From DASSJT01 sp035691065 (GTDB lineage Bacteria; Actinomycetota; Actinomycetes; Actinomycetales; Dermatophilaceae): DNA of 51,920 nucleotides. The DNA is taken from contig DASSJT010000184.1 in NCBI GenBank assembly GCA_035691065.1, forward strand, positions 1-51,920, written 5' to 3'. Numbering within the stretch: position 1 is the first letter of the stretch; each line of letters starts with the position of its first letter. The notes below the pieces were generated by a model. It ran no database searches, had not been told where the DNA came from, and saw only the letters and a program-made list of their open reading frames with translations. Below, in pieces: positions 16,101 through 23,585 of this stretch. Made by a program: the position numbers and the translations under genes.

Positions 16101-16919
16101 GTCGTGTACGCGACGGCCGACTACCACAAGCCGTGGGACATCGGCGTGACCCCGGACGCGGCGATCCAGAGCAAGATCAACGACCTCAACACCCAGCTGA
16201 GGCCCATCCTCGGCACGGTGATCGGCACCTCGACGCGCTACATCCCGCGGGCCGACGCCTGTGGGAACGGCGCGGGCCGCACCTGCGAGTCCCTGGTCGG
16301 TGACACCGTGGCGGACGCGATGCGGGCGAAGTACGCGGTCAACGGCATCGAGTTCGCGATCACCAACTCCGGTGGCCTGCGGGCCGACCTCACCTGCCCG
16401 ACGACAGACAACCCGGACGACTTCTGCCCGGCCTACACCCCGCCGCCCTACCCGATCTCGCGAGGCCAGGTGCTCGGGGTGCTGCCCTTCGGCAACGTCG
16501 TGGCGGCGGCGAGGGTCAACGGTGCGGAGCTGAAGGAGATGCTGGAGAACGGCGTGTCCCGGATGCCGGCCGTCGACGGGCGGTTCCCGCAGGTCTCCGG
16601 CCTCTGCTTCACCTATGACATCTCGGCACCGGCAGGCAGCCGGGTCACCGGCGCGGTCCGGCAAGCCGGCGACGGGTCGTGCACAGGGGCTGCCATCGAC
16701 CTCACGTCGGCGGGCTCCTACCAGATCGTGGAGAACGACTTCATGGCGTCCGGCGGTGACGGCTATCCGAACTTCAGCAGCCGAATCACGACCCTCGACA
16801 TCATGGACCAGGTCCTCGCCGACCACATCACGGCCAACACGCCGATCTCGCCGGCTATCCAGGGCCGCATCGCCTGCACCACCTCAGGGGCGACGGCGTG
16901 CCCGGTGGTCACGCCGTAG
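13122..16919 (+). CDS. Secreted fusion of type I phosphodiesterase/nucleotide pyrophosphatase and 5'-nucleotidase
   Basis: The 1265-residue exported protein has a signal peptide (Arg-rich 'MSGRRQRF', hydrophobic core, likely cut after 'AQSANA' near residue 29). Domain 1 (about 40-705) is an alkaline-phosphatase-superfamily phosphodiesterase: D50 in 'FASDGMRPD', probable nucleophile T91 in 'SFPPNTGVGWYTM', further metal ligands in 'PVTDEFSHQF' and 'ASDHGFAPQ', and 'DHNINMHATF'. Domain 2 (about 715-1265) is UshA/CD73-like: D725 and H727 in 'DISDFHGQ', 'GGDSVGATPP', 'GNHNFD' (820-825; usually GNHEFD), 'GHLG', then a C-terminal nucleotide-binding domain with 'TNSGGLRADL' and 'ASGGDGYPNF'. Together they could cut extracellular dinucleotides or nucleotide diphosphates to nucleosides and phosphate; this is inference. 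The GTG follows GGGAGGCAGCT. No anchor is seen. Confidence 0.88.
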   Translation: MSGRRQRFAIGLVAAAALALSAGAQSANAAITAAKAPPPTASKGLVFASDGMRPDLMERYAGQGQMPTYAALMADGVRGANGMVQSFPPNTGVGWYTMATGTYPSEHGSTNNTYYRPVENFNNRTSFSAGGSLQADTLAASAERAGKKVAQVEWVGGANSGIAGPTVDFTNFYSTRGVLAAPVNTTEQNGAAAFGISYQVASFADASSWTNVPAGDPVAPPQESTLQVATTFAAQNPNRTYNLYAYDSHVDGVPAYDRLIMVRASALKDGSQQDLDLAVGDFKEIKLTGPDGLIGARAGQTAGFYTKLISMAPDLSSFKLYFTSVERVIATCATAACNALPAGGAGENRLEKYIAENLPTAISADFAPLEARVIDEDTYVQQGRDLEKAYGDAVLNYILGELQPDTDLAFVGYPVTDEFSHQFMALVTPTDPQGDPNPTYDDTDYNGVPDGRVAVREGYIRSAYHGADAKLALARKLMGGSPTTMAASDHGFAPQWYAVNAAKVLSDTTVSINGSPVPLQSPEQPSNCRAAVTTSPPPPTNLAKACWAGGTAQIYVNSTLPTGTTYEQVRNAVIAAFTNLTDPANPGKKVIAKVMKKEELRNVDGSDSLHPTRSGDVVVVATPPYQFDAATPGQTIALSNFFGQHGYLPELVDLDHNINMHATFVAAGAGIRHQSPVAGIRAVDLAPTMAFLLRVPGPQNARGKIRLDLTTAPSLKTVTIMDISDFHGQLVPLSDTPDPTALPVPQTTPPTSAPSFGIGGSAFLKSWFDWYRSPAEAPNGSILVAGGDSVGATPPISAFFGDKPTIEVMNLMGLSSDGLGNHNFDKGQQYLRSTLIPLANYPFLSANVVDANGKTPPEWKPSTVFSFDGVKVGVVGFTNDDAPVLVSPTAFDPFHVANSLTAVNAEAKRLKASGIGTIVAVGHLGATAGTLTNPTGPLPDLADNVSNVDAVIGDHTDFQVVSTRSNGVLVTENRSKGLRFTRMRLVVDPTTKSVVYATADYHKPWDIGVTPDAAIQSKINDLNTQLRPILGTVIGTSTRYIPRADACGNGAGRTCESLVGDTVADAMRAKYAVNGIEFAITNSGGLRADLTCPTTDNPDDFCPAYTPPPYPISRGQVLGVLPFGNVVAAARVNGAELKEMLENGVSRMPAVDGRFPQVSGLCFTYDISAPAGSRVTGAVRQAGDGSCTGAAIDLTSAGSYQIVENDFMASGGDGYPNFSSRITTLDIMDQVLADHITANTPISPAIQGRIACTTSGATACPVVTP

Positions 16920-16920
16920 C

Positions 16921-17007
16921 GGCATGCTGCGACCGGCATGACGCGAGTGACATGGCCCGACCGGCGTGACCCGACTGGCATGACCCGACTGGCATGACCC
17001 GACTGGC
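16921..17007. repeat. 14-bp tandem repeat running into the next start codon
   Basis: GGCRTGACCCGACT occurs three times back to back (16963-17004), with more diverged copies upstream. The last copy contributes the ATG at 16994 and first codons of the next gene; the previous copy has an ATG 14 bp earlier in another frame. Confidence 0.88.
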
Positions 17008-17632
17008 CCGGGCACTGGGTGTGGTCGCCGTGGCGCTGGCCGCGGCGATCGCGCTGCCATCTCCCGCCCATGCCCACGACGACGAGGTGGCTCTGTTCGT
17101 CGAGCCGCAGACAGCCTCGCCGGGTGTGTCCATCGTGGTGCGCGCAGACCTGCCCACCACCAGCCCGGTCAGCCTGGAGCTGGTGGGCGGCCATGGTCAG
17201 CGGCTCGCACTCACGACGGTGCGTGACCCCGGCCAAGGCCACTTCGAGGTGGTGGTCGCCGTGCCGGCCAGCGCGACGGCCGGTGCCTGGCGCCTCGAGG
17301 CACGCTCCGCGGGGTCGCTCCTCGCTGGTAGGGAGCTGAGGATCACCCCCGCCCCCGCGCGTGCAGGGCCCGGCGAGCAGGCCGACCAGGCCGAGCCCGT
17401 CGCCGCACCCCCGGGATCCGGCCTCACGCCCATCCCCCCGGACGCCGCCGGTCTCTCCGCACGCGCGGCTAGCGAGCGTGCCGTCAGCGGTCGCCAGGCC
17501 GGTGGGCCATGGCTCATCTCGCCCTGGCTGTGGGCCGGGGTGGCCGCCAGCCTCGCAGGAATCGCTGGGGCAGCCCGCACCGCCAGGCGCCTGCGCACCC
17601 AGCCCGCGGGAGCGTCGTCGCCGCCGACATGA
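16994..17632 (+). CDS. Exported protein with C-terminal membrane anchor
   Basis: The 212-residue protein is of unknown family. It has a clear signal peptide ('MTRLARALGVVAVALAAAIA', likely cut after 'PAHA' near residue 27). A beta-rich ectodomain of about 90 residues follows ('HDDEVALFVEPQTASPGVSI', 'HFEVVVAVPASATAGAWRLE'), reminiscent of an Ig-like or YtkA-type fold. Then come a Pro/Ala-rich stalk (about 115-175) and one membrane helix ('WLWAGVAASLAGIAGAARTA') with Arg-rich cytoplasmic tail. It lies 74 bp after the phosphatase fusion and may be co-transcribed. The start lies within the tandem repeat. No function is assigned. Confidence 0.7.
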   Translation: MTRLARALGVVAVALAAAIALPSPAHAHDDEVALFVEPQTASPGVSIVVRADLPTTSPVSLELVGGHGQRLALTTVRDPGQGHFEVVVAVPASATAGAWRLEARSAGSLLAGRELRITPAPARAGPGEQADQAEPVAAPPGSGLTPIPPDAAGLSARAASERAVSGRQAGGPWLISPWLWAGVAASLAGIAGAARTARRLRTQPAGASSPPT

Positions 17633-17736
17633 CAGAGTGCGGGCCGGAGGCGCGGTGACCCCGCGCGTCTCCAAGCCGGCCGCCTGCGGTAGAGGGGGCG
17701 GCTTGTGATGCACCACGCGCCTGACCGGAGGCTCCG

Positions 17737-18984
17737 ATGACCCGTCCCACCACCCGGCTCGACTGCGAGGCGCTGGACCGCGCCGACCCGCTCGCTGCCA
17801 TGCGCGACGCCTTCCACCTGCCTGAGGGGGTGGTCTACCTCGACGGGAACTCCCTCGGCCCGCTTCCGAAGGCCACGGCAGCGCGGGTCCGCGAGGTCGT
17901 GGAGGAGGAATGGGGCGTCGGGCTGATCCGCAGCTGGAACGACGCCGGGTGGTTCGACAAGCCCCGCACCCTCGGTGACCGCCTCGCCTCGCTGATCGGC
18001 GCTGGTCCCGGCGAGGTCGTGGTGTGCGACTCCACGTCGGTGAACCTCTTCAAGGTGGTCGTCGCAGCTGCCCGGCTACGCCCCGGCCGCAGCGTCGTCG
18101 TCTCCGATCGTGACAACTTCCCGACCGACCTCTACATGATCGAGGGAGCCACCGGCCTCCTCGAGGGCTTCGACCGCCGGCTGACCAGCCCCGACGGACC
18201 CAGCCTCGCCGAGGTGCTCGACGAGGACGTCGCGCTGGTGGTGCTCACCCACGTCGACTACCGCACCGGACACATGCACGACCTGACCGCGGTCACGGAG
18301 CAGGTGCAGCGGGCCGGCGCGCTCATGGTCTGGGACCTCGCGCACAGCGCCGGCGCGGTGCCCGTCGACCTCAACGGTGCGGGGGCCGACTTCGCGGTCG
18401 GCTGCACCTACAAGTACCTCAACGGCGGACCCGGCTCGCCGGCCTTCGTCTTCGCGGCCACCCGCCACCAGGACCAGGTGAGCCAGCCGCTGTCGGGCTG
18501 GCACGGCCACGCCCGCCCGTTCGCCTTCGTCCCCGCCTACGAGGCTGCCGAGGGAATCTCCCGATTCCTTTGCGGCACACCGCCTTTGCTGTCGTATGCC
18601 GGCCTCGAGGCAAGTCTCGGGATGTGGGCTGGCGTAGACCTCGCGACGGTGCGGGAGAAGAGTCTGGCGCTCACGTCGCTGTTCATGGACCTGGTGGAGC
18701 AGGAGTGCGCCGAGTGGGGCGTGGAGGTGGTGACGCCGCGCGAGCCGGATCTGCGCGGAAGCCAGGTCTCGCTGCGGCACCAGGAGGGGTACGCCGTGAT
18801 CCAGGCCCTGATCGAACGCGGCGTGATCGGCGACTTCCGGGCGCCCGACCTCATGCGCTTCGGGTTCACGCCGCTCTACCTGGGCTACGCCGACGTGTGG
18901 GATGCCGTCGCCGCCCTGCGCGAGGTGCTCAACAGCGAGGAGTGGCGTGCGGAGCGGTTCCATCGCCGGGCCGCGGTGACCTGA
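17737..18984 (+). CDS. kynU: Kynureninase
   Basis: The 415-residue PLP enzyme cleaves kynurenine to anthranilate and alanine. Characteristic segments are 'VVYLDGNSLGPLPKATAARV', 'DSTSVNLFKVVVAAARL', 'DRDNFPTDLYM', 'LTHVDYRTGHMHDL', 'WDLAHSAGAVPVDL' and the PLP-lysine site 'GCTYKYLNGGPGSPAF' (K226), then 'FLCGTPPLLSYAGLEASL'. The length is normal. The ATG has only a weak GGAGG-like site ('CGGAGGCTCCG'). No other tryptophan-catabolism gene is visible nearby, so it is a stand-alone unit. Confidence 0.93.
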   Translation: MTRPTTRLDCEALDRADPLAAMRDAFHLPEGVVYLDGNSLGPLPKATAARVREVVEEEWGVGLIRSWNDAGWFDKPRTLGDRLASLIGAGPGEVVVCDSTSVNLFKVVVAAARLRPGRSVVVSDRDNFPTDLYMIEGATGLLEGFDRRLTSPDGPSLAEVLDEDVALVVLTHVDYRTGHMHDLTAVTEQVQRAGALMVWDLAHSAGAVPVDLNGAGADFAVGCTYKYLNGGPGSPAFVFAATRHQDQVSQPLSGWHGHARPFAFVPAYEAAEGISRFLCGTPPLLSYAGLEASLGMWAGVDLATVREKSLALTSLFMDLVEQECAEWGVEVVTPREPDLRGSQVSLRHQEGYAVIQALIERGVIGDFRAPDLMRFGFTPLYLGYADVWDAVAALREVLNSEEWRAERFHRRAAVT

Positions 18985-19209
18985 CCGAGCCCCCCTGGAC
19001 AGCCGCGCCGACTGTCGCTCCTTCACGCAGAGGCGGCGATGTCGACACCGCGTCGCGTCTCCCCTTCACGCCAATGCAGGGATAGCGACAGCCGCCGCAA
19101 GGAGCGCCGGCTTCCGGCCTCGACCTCGGAAATTCGGGTGAAACCCATCCGTTTGGGATGCGGGAGGTCCCCCTTCGGTGTGAGCATGGCTGGTGAAAGG
19201 GGGCCGGGC
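18985..19209 (+). promoter_or_regulatory. Structured leader candidate ahead of the transglycosylase gene
   Basis: This 225-nt gap includes GGGTGAAACCC at about 19137 and GGGAGGTCCCCC, within short inverted repeats. Cell-wall hydrolase genes in actinomycetes are often preceded by a c-di-AMP (ydaO) riboswitch, and GGTGAA-type segments occur in that motif. The match is partial and no full structure was confirmed. Confidence 0.25.
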
Positions 19210-20547
19210 ATGAGATCTCGCAGCGGTGTGGCGCTCATCGCAGGCGCTGTGCTCGCGGCCGCCGCCGTAGGAGCCGGGGCCCCCTTGCAGCAGGCCCGCG
19301 AGGCAGCGGTCTCCTTCGTCGCCTCGAACCTCACGCTGCAGACCGAGCTGCCAGATGCCGTCCGGCACGGCATCTCCGACGCCGACGAGAAGGGCTGGTT
19401 GCTCCGGGCAGCCCGCGAAAGCGCCAGCCTGCTGCGCGCGCTCCCGCAGCCGCCGGTCTTCACAGCCCTGCCGTTCACCATCGAGGCCGTGGTGACGACG
19501 CCCGCTCGCGCCGCCGAACCTCGGTCGGTCCTCGTGCAGGCTTACGAGGCCGCAGCGGCCTCGGCACCAACCGGATGCCATCTGCCGGTGACGCTGCTCG
19601 CCGCGATCGGCCAGGTCGAGTCGGGCTCGATCGGCGGCCGCTCCCTCTACGGGCACCGGGTGGTGCCGGCCATCTATGGCCCAATGCTCACGGGCGGGAT
19701 GTTCGCCGCGATCCGTGACACCGACCGCGGCCGCCTCGACGGCAACGCCCAGTGGGACCGCGCGGTGGGTCCCATGCAGTTCATCCCGGGCACGTGGTCC
19801 CGCTATGGCGTCGACGGCGACCGCGACGGCATCGCCGACCCGCAGAACGTGTTCGACGCCACCGCCTCAGCCGCGTCCTACCTCTGCATGGGCGGGCGTG
19901 ACCTCTCCCGCGCGGCGGACCTGCGAGCGGCGGTCCTCTCCTACAACGCGTCCAGCTCCTACCTGGCAACGGTTCTGCGGTGGATGTCCTACTTCCAGTC
20001 CAACGGCCTGGGCACGGTCTCCGCGGTGTCGTTCCCTGTCGCCTCGGGTGCGGGCACGGCGGTGCCGTCCACCACCTCGCCGGCCGACCCGCCTCCCGCC
20101 ACGCCGCCGCGGCTCCCGGCCCCCCTGTCCGGACCGGCCGGCACCGGCTCGCCGACATCGTCGCCCGGCTCCTCAGCGCCAACCCCGAGCCCCACCACGA
20201 CGACGTCGGCTCCGGGAACGACGACCTCGGACCCGACCACCACCACCTCGGACCCGACGACCACCACCTCGGACCCGACCACCACCACCTCGGACCCGAC
20301 CACCACCACCTCGGACCCGACCACCACCACCTCGGACCCGACCACGACCACCTCGGACCCGACCACCACCACCTCGGACCCGACCACCACCACCTCGGAC
20401 CCGACCACGACCACCTCGGACCCGACCACGACGACGACCACGACCACCTCGGACCCGACCACCACGACCTCGGACCCGACGACGTCGACCTCCAGCGCGA
20501 CGGGCACGACAGCCGATCCGACGGCTACCACCACCTCAGGCGGCTGA
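19210..20547 (+). CDS. Secreted lytic transglycosylase (SLT_2-like) with Thr-rich repeat tail
   Basis: The 445-residue exported protein starts at an ATG after GAAAGGGGG. The signal peptide is 'MRSRSGVALIAGAVLAAAAV' and a little beyond. The transglycosylase domain (about 105-275) has the catalytic Glu in 'LLAAIGQVESGSIGG', then 'GPMLTGGMFAAIRDTDRG', 'GPMQFIPGTWSRYGVDGDRD' and 'AVLSYNASSSYLATVL'. It cleaves peptidoglycan glycan strands. The last 110 residues are a Pro/Ser/Thr linker and 12 TSDPTTT-type repeats, probably a cell-wall-spanning, possibly O-glycosylated stalk (inference). No membrane anchor or sortase signal is seen. An in-frame ATG at 19186 is the alternative start. Confidence 0.87.
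   Translation: MRSRSGVALIAGAVLAAAAVGAGAPLQQAREAAVSFVASNLTLQTELPDAVRHGISDADEKGWLLRAARESASLLRALPQPPVFTALPFTIEAVVTTPARAAEPRSVLVQAYEAAAASAPTGCHLPVTLLAAIGQVESGSIGGRSLYGHRVVPAIYGPMLTGGMFAAIRDTDRGRLDGNAQWDRAVGPMQFIPGTWSRYGVDGDRDGIADPQNVFDATASAASYLCMGGRDLSRAADLRAAVLSYNASSSYLATVLRWMSYFQSNGLGTVSAVSFPVASGAGTAVPSTTSPADPPPATPPRLPAPLSGPAGTGSPTSSPGSSAPTPSPTTTTSAPGTTTSDPTTTTSDPTTTTSDPTTTTSDPTTTTSDPTTTTSDPTTTTSDPTTTTSDPTTTTSDPTTTTSDPTTTTTTTTSDPTTTTSDPTTSTSSATGTTADPTATTTSGG
20212..20490 (+). repeat. 21-bp in-frame tandem repeat encoding TSDPTTT
   Basis: ACCTCGGACCCGACCACCACC is repeated with minor ACC/ACG variation; 12 copies of the TSDP core were counted. One inter-core stretch is lengthened by 12 bp of extra Thr codons near 20430. 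Confidence 0.95.
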
Positions 20548-20677
20548 CCGGTATCGCCCGGACGCATGAGCAGCGATGGCGGCCTCGGTGGTTGGTTGAA
20601 AACGCGTGGGCGTGCCGGAGGCCTCGTGACGGAAACGTGGCGGCGGACAGTCGTCCCGGTGGTCGTCCCGAGCGGAC

Positions 20678-20690
20678 GTGACCTACGTCG
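20678..20690. promoter_or_regulatory. Motif shared with the ppdK upstream site
   Basis: GTGACCTACGTCG here shares the 12-mer GTGACCTACGTC with the ppdK DevR-like box (6419). It lies about 125 bp before the NADH dehydrogenase gene. Its CCC half is replaced by CGC, so it is a weaker candidate. Confidence 0.3.
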
Positions 20691-20765
20691 CACGCTCCGC
20701 ACGGGCCCCGGCCGGCCGGCATACCAAACGCACTAGCCTTGTTGGCGTAGATGCAACGTCACAGC

Positions 20766-20793
20766 GGACGGCCGGCGCGAGAGCCGGCCGTCC
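20766..20793 (+). promoter_or_regulatory. 11-bp stem-loop in the ndh leader
   Basis: GGACGGCCGGC (20766-20776) pairs with GCCGGCCGTCC (20783-20793), 9 nt before the ribosome binding site AGGAGG. It could be an attenuator or a leader-stability element. Confidence 0.5.
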
Positions 20794-20814
20794 TCCGCAT
20801 TTCAGGAGGCGACG

Positions 20815-22227
20815 ATGGGCACAGCGCAGGACACACCGTCCCGGCACCGGGTCGTGGTGATCGGCTCGGGCTTCGGCGGGCTGTTCGGCACCCAGGCGCT
20901 CAAGCGGGCGGACGTCGACGTCACGCTGATCGCCCGGACGACCCACCACCTCTTCCAGCCCCTGCTCTACCAGGTGGCTACGGGCATCCTGTCCGAGGGA
21001 GAGATCGCCCCCTCCACGCGCGAGGTGCTCCAGCGCCAGAGGAACGCGCGGGTGATCCTCGGAAACGTCACACGGATCGACGTGGCGGCCAAGACGGTCA
21101 CCTCGAGGGTCCTCGACCGCGACACCGTGACGCCCTATGACAGCCTCATCGTCGCTGCGGGGGCCGGACAGTCCTACTTCGGGCACGACGAGTACGCACG
21201 CTTCGCCCCCGGCATGAAGAGCATCGACGACGCCCTCGAGCTGCGGGGCCGGATCTTCGGTGCGTTCGAGTGGGCCGAGCTCGCCAGCACGCCCGCCGAG
21301 GTCGAGCGCCTGATGACGTTCGTCGTCGTCGGCGCCGGGCCCACGGGCGTGGAGATGGCCGGGCAGATCGCCGAGCTCGCACGCCGCACCCTGCGCCGCG
21401 ACTTCCGCAAGATCAACCCGGCCGACGCGCGCGTGGTGCTGCTCGACGCCGCGCCCCAGGTGCTGCCGACGTTCGGTGACCAGCTCGGAGAGCGGGCCCG
21501 CAACCGGCTCCATGAGATCGGGGTCGAGGTGCAGCTCGGCGCCAAGGTCGTGGGCATGGATGCGACCGGAATCGACGTCGAGGACCCCGACGGGAGCCGG
21601 CGCCGCATCGAGTCGGTCTGCAAGGTGTGGGCGGCCGGGGTCCAGGCTTCGTCCCTCGGCCGGCAGCTGGCCGAGCAGACCGGTGCCGAGCTCGACCGCT
21701 CCGGGCGCATCGCCGTCCGCGACGACCTCACCCTCCCCGGCCACCCGGAGGTCTTCGTCGTGGGCGACCTGGCCTCGCTGAACAGCTACCCAGGTGTCGC
21801 CCAGGTGGCCATCCAGGGCGCCCGGTATGCCGCCGACCAGATCAAGCGGCGCCTCGCCGGTGTAGAACCCGCTCCGCCCTTCGTCTACAAGGACAAGGGC
21901 AGCATGGCCACGATCTCCCGGTTCAGCGCCGTGGCGAGCATCGGGAAGCTGCGCTTCACCGGCTTCATCGCGTGGCTGCTGTGGCTGGCGGTCCACCTCG
22001 TCTACATCATCGGGTTCAAGCACCGGCTCACGACGCTCCTTCACTGGGCCGTCAGCTTCGTCGGCCGCGGCCGGTCCGAGCGCACCGTCACCGAGCAGCA
22101 GGTGTTCGCGCGCAACGCCATCAGCCAGCTCGGTGACGAGTACGCGCCGTCGTTGCCCCGGGTCCCGGCCGACAAGGCCGACAAGGCCGACAAGCAGGCG
22201 ACGGGTTCGAGCTCGGCGTCCGGCTGA
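20815..22227 (+). CDS. ndh: Type II NADH:quinone oxidoreductase
   Basis: The 470-residue non-proton-pumping NADH dehydrogenase feeds electrons to menaquinone at the membrane face. It has an FAD-binding Rossmann motif 'VVVIGSGFGGLFGTQAL' (about 13-29), an NADH-binding 'FVVVGAGPTGVEMAGQIAELA' motif (about 168-188) and the second FAD motif 'HPEVFVVGDLASL'. The conserved 'GVAQVAIQGARYAADQI' quinone-site region follows. A C-terminal hydrophobic segment ('FTGFIAWLLWLAVHLVYIIG') tethers it. The ATG follows AGGAGGCGACG. The tail has three direct copies of GCCGACAAG (residues 453-461) and is low complexity. Hypoxic control is possible because of the upstream motif, but unproven. Confidence 0.93.
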   Translation: MGTAQDTPSRHRVVVIGSGFGGLFGTQALKRADVDVTLIARTTHHLFQPLLYQVATGILSEGEIAPSTREVLQRQRNARVILGNVTRIDVAAKTVTSRVLDRDTVTPYDSLIVAAGAGQSYFGHDEYARFAPGMKSIDDALELRGRIFGAFEWAELASTPAEVERLMTFVVVGAGPTGVEMAGQIAELARRTLRRDFRKINPADARVVLLDAAPQVLPTFGDQLGERARNRLHEIGVEVQLGAKVVGMDATGIDVEDPDGSRRRIESVCKVWAAGVQASSLGRQLAEQTGAELDRSGRIAVRDDLTLPGHPEVFVVGDLASLNSYPGVAQVAIQGARYAADQIKRRLAGVEPAPPFVYKDKGSMATISRFSAVASIGKLRFTGFIAWLLWLAVHLVYIIGFKHRLTTLLHWAVSFVGRGRSERTVTEQQVFARNAISQLGDEYAPSLPRVPADKADKADKQATGSSSASG

Positions 22228-22249
22228 GGAAGCGGGCCCCGCACGGTCA

Positions 22250-22286
22250 CTTGGCCAGAGCACCTGGCCAGAGCACCTGGCCAGAG
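22250..22286. repeat. 13-bp tandem repeat between ndh and the M16 pair
   Basis: CCTGGCCAGAGCA is present in about 2.9 copies, starting about 22 bp past the ndh stop and ending 18 bp before the next ATG. Confidence 0.88.
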
Positions 22287-22304
22287 TCACATAGGCTGGC
22301 GAGC

Positions 22305-23585
22305 ATGCCGCTGGACTACCCGATCGCGCAGCGCACCCTGGCCAACGGGCTGCGGGTCGTCGTGTCGCCGGACCCGAGTGTCCCCAACGTCACGGTCAAC
22401 CTGTGGGTCAACGTGGGCTCGCGCCACGAGGCGCCCGGACGCACCGGCTTCGCCCACCTGTTCGAGCACCTGATGTTCCAGGGGTCCCGCAACGTCAAGA
22501 GCGGGGAGCACTTCGCGGCGCTCATGGCCGAGGGCGGGCGGCTCAACGCCACGACCTGGTTCGACCGCACCAACTACTTCGAGACCGTCCCCAAGGGGGC
22601 GCTCGACCTTGCCCTCTGGCTGGAGGCCGACCGTCACGGCCACCTGCTCGACGCCGTGACCCAGGAGAACCTCGACAACCAGCGCGACGTGGTGAAGGAG
22701 GAGAAGCGCCAGCGCTACGACAACGTCCCCTACGGGCACGCCCTGATCGAGGTGTATGCCGCGGTGTTCCCTGAGGCGCACCCTTACCACCACCCCACGA
22801 TCGGCTCGATGGAGGATCTCGACGCCGCGAGCCTCGACGACGTCCACGGCTTCTTCCGCACCTACTACGGGCCCAACAACACCGTGCTGACCCTGGTCGG
22901 TGACCTCACCCCTGAGGAGGGCTTCGCCGCTGCGGAGCGCTACTTCGGCGAGCTGCCGGCGTCCGCCGCACCGCCTAGGGGCCCGGTCGACCCGCTTGCG
23001 CCACTGGAGTCGCCGGTGCGGGTCGAACGGGTGGAGGACGTCCCCAACGACCGCCTGCACCTCGCCTTCCGGCTGCCGGTCGACAACACGGCCGAGCTGT
23101 TCGCCTGCTCCCTCGCCCTCGACGCCATCGGTGCGCTCGGCATCTCCCGCCTCGTGCAGCGCCTCGTACGCCGCGAGCAGGTCGCCAACGCGGTCCAGGC
23201 CCATGCCATGGGGTTCGTCGACGGGGTGTCCCTGGGCTTCATCGTCCTCGACATCGCCGACGGGGCCCAGCCCGACGACGTCGAGGCGCGCGCCCTCGAG
23301 GAGCTGGCGCGGTTCGCTGCCGAGGGGCCATCCGAGGCGGAGCTGGAGGCGGCCCGCGCCCAGGCCGAGCGGTCCTGGCTCTCGGCCCTGGCCAGCCAGG
23401 AGGAGCGGGCCGACCTGATCAGCCAGCACGTCCTCCTCCACGACGACCCGCAGTTCGTCAACACCTACCTCGACCGGTTGCTGTCGATCACCGCCGAGCA
23501 GGTCCGCCAGGCGGCCGCCACGTGGCTGCGCCCCGAGTCCCGGGCTGTCGTCGCCCACCTGGTAGCGGCGGAGGCCGTCGCATGA
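22305..23585 (+). CDS. M16-family zinc peptidase, catalytic subunit
   Basis: The 426-residue inverzincin has the inverted zinc motif HxxEH (H51-LFE-H55 in 'FAHLFEHLMFQGSRN') and a downstream acidic helix 'ENLDNQRDVVKEEKRQR' supplying the third ligand. A second, non-catalytic half with 'PNDRLHLAFRLPV' follows. Such proteins degrade or process peptides and resemble mitochondrial processing peptidase beta. It has no signal peptide. The ATG at 22305 begins the family N-terminus 'PIAQRTLANGLRVVVSPDPS'; no strong ribosome binding site precedes it. Its stop overlaps the next start (ATGA). Confidence 0.9.
   Translation: MPLDYPIAQRTLANGLRVVVSPDPSVPNVTVNLWVNVGSRHEAPGRTGFAHLFEHLMFQGSRNVKSGEHFAALMAEGGRLNATTWFDRTNYFETVPKGALDLALWLEADRHGHLLDAVTQENLDNQRDVVKEEKRQRYDNVPYGHALIEVYAAVFPEAHPYHHPTIGSMEDLDAASLDDVHGFFRTYYGPNNTVLTLVGDLTPEEGFAAAERYFGELPASAAPPRGPVDPLAPLESPVRVERVEDVPNDRLHLAFRLPVDNTAELFACSLALDAIGALGISRLVQRLVRREQVANAVQAHAMGFVDGVSLGFIVLDIADGAQPDDVEARALEELARFAAEGPSEAELEAARAQAERSWLSALASQEERADLISQHVLLHDDPQFVNTYLDRLLSITAEQVRQAAATWLRPESRAVVAHLVAAEAVA

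Noticed and set aside
13182..16826. Long antisense frames opposite the phosphatase fusion
   Set aside because: Composition is typical of shadow frames, without family motifs. The plus-strand frame has signal peptide and catalytic motifs.
20212..20490. Possible CRISPR-like array
   Set aside because: The repeats are contiguous without unique spacers and are in frame with the transglycosylase gene.
19989..20702. Antisense Val/Gly repeat frame over the Thr-rich tail
   Set aside because: It is the complement of the TSDPTTT repeat and has no independent start signal.
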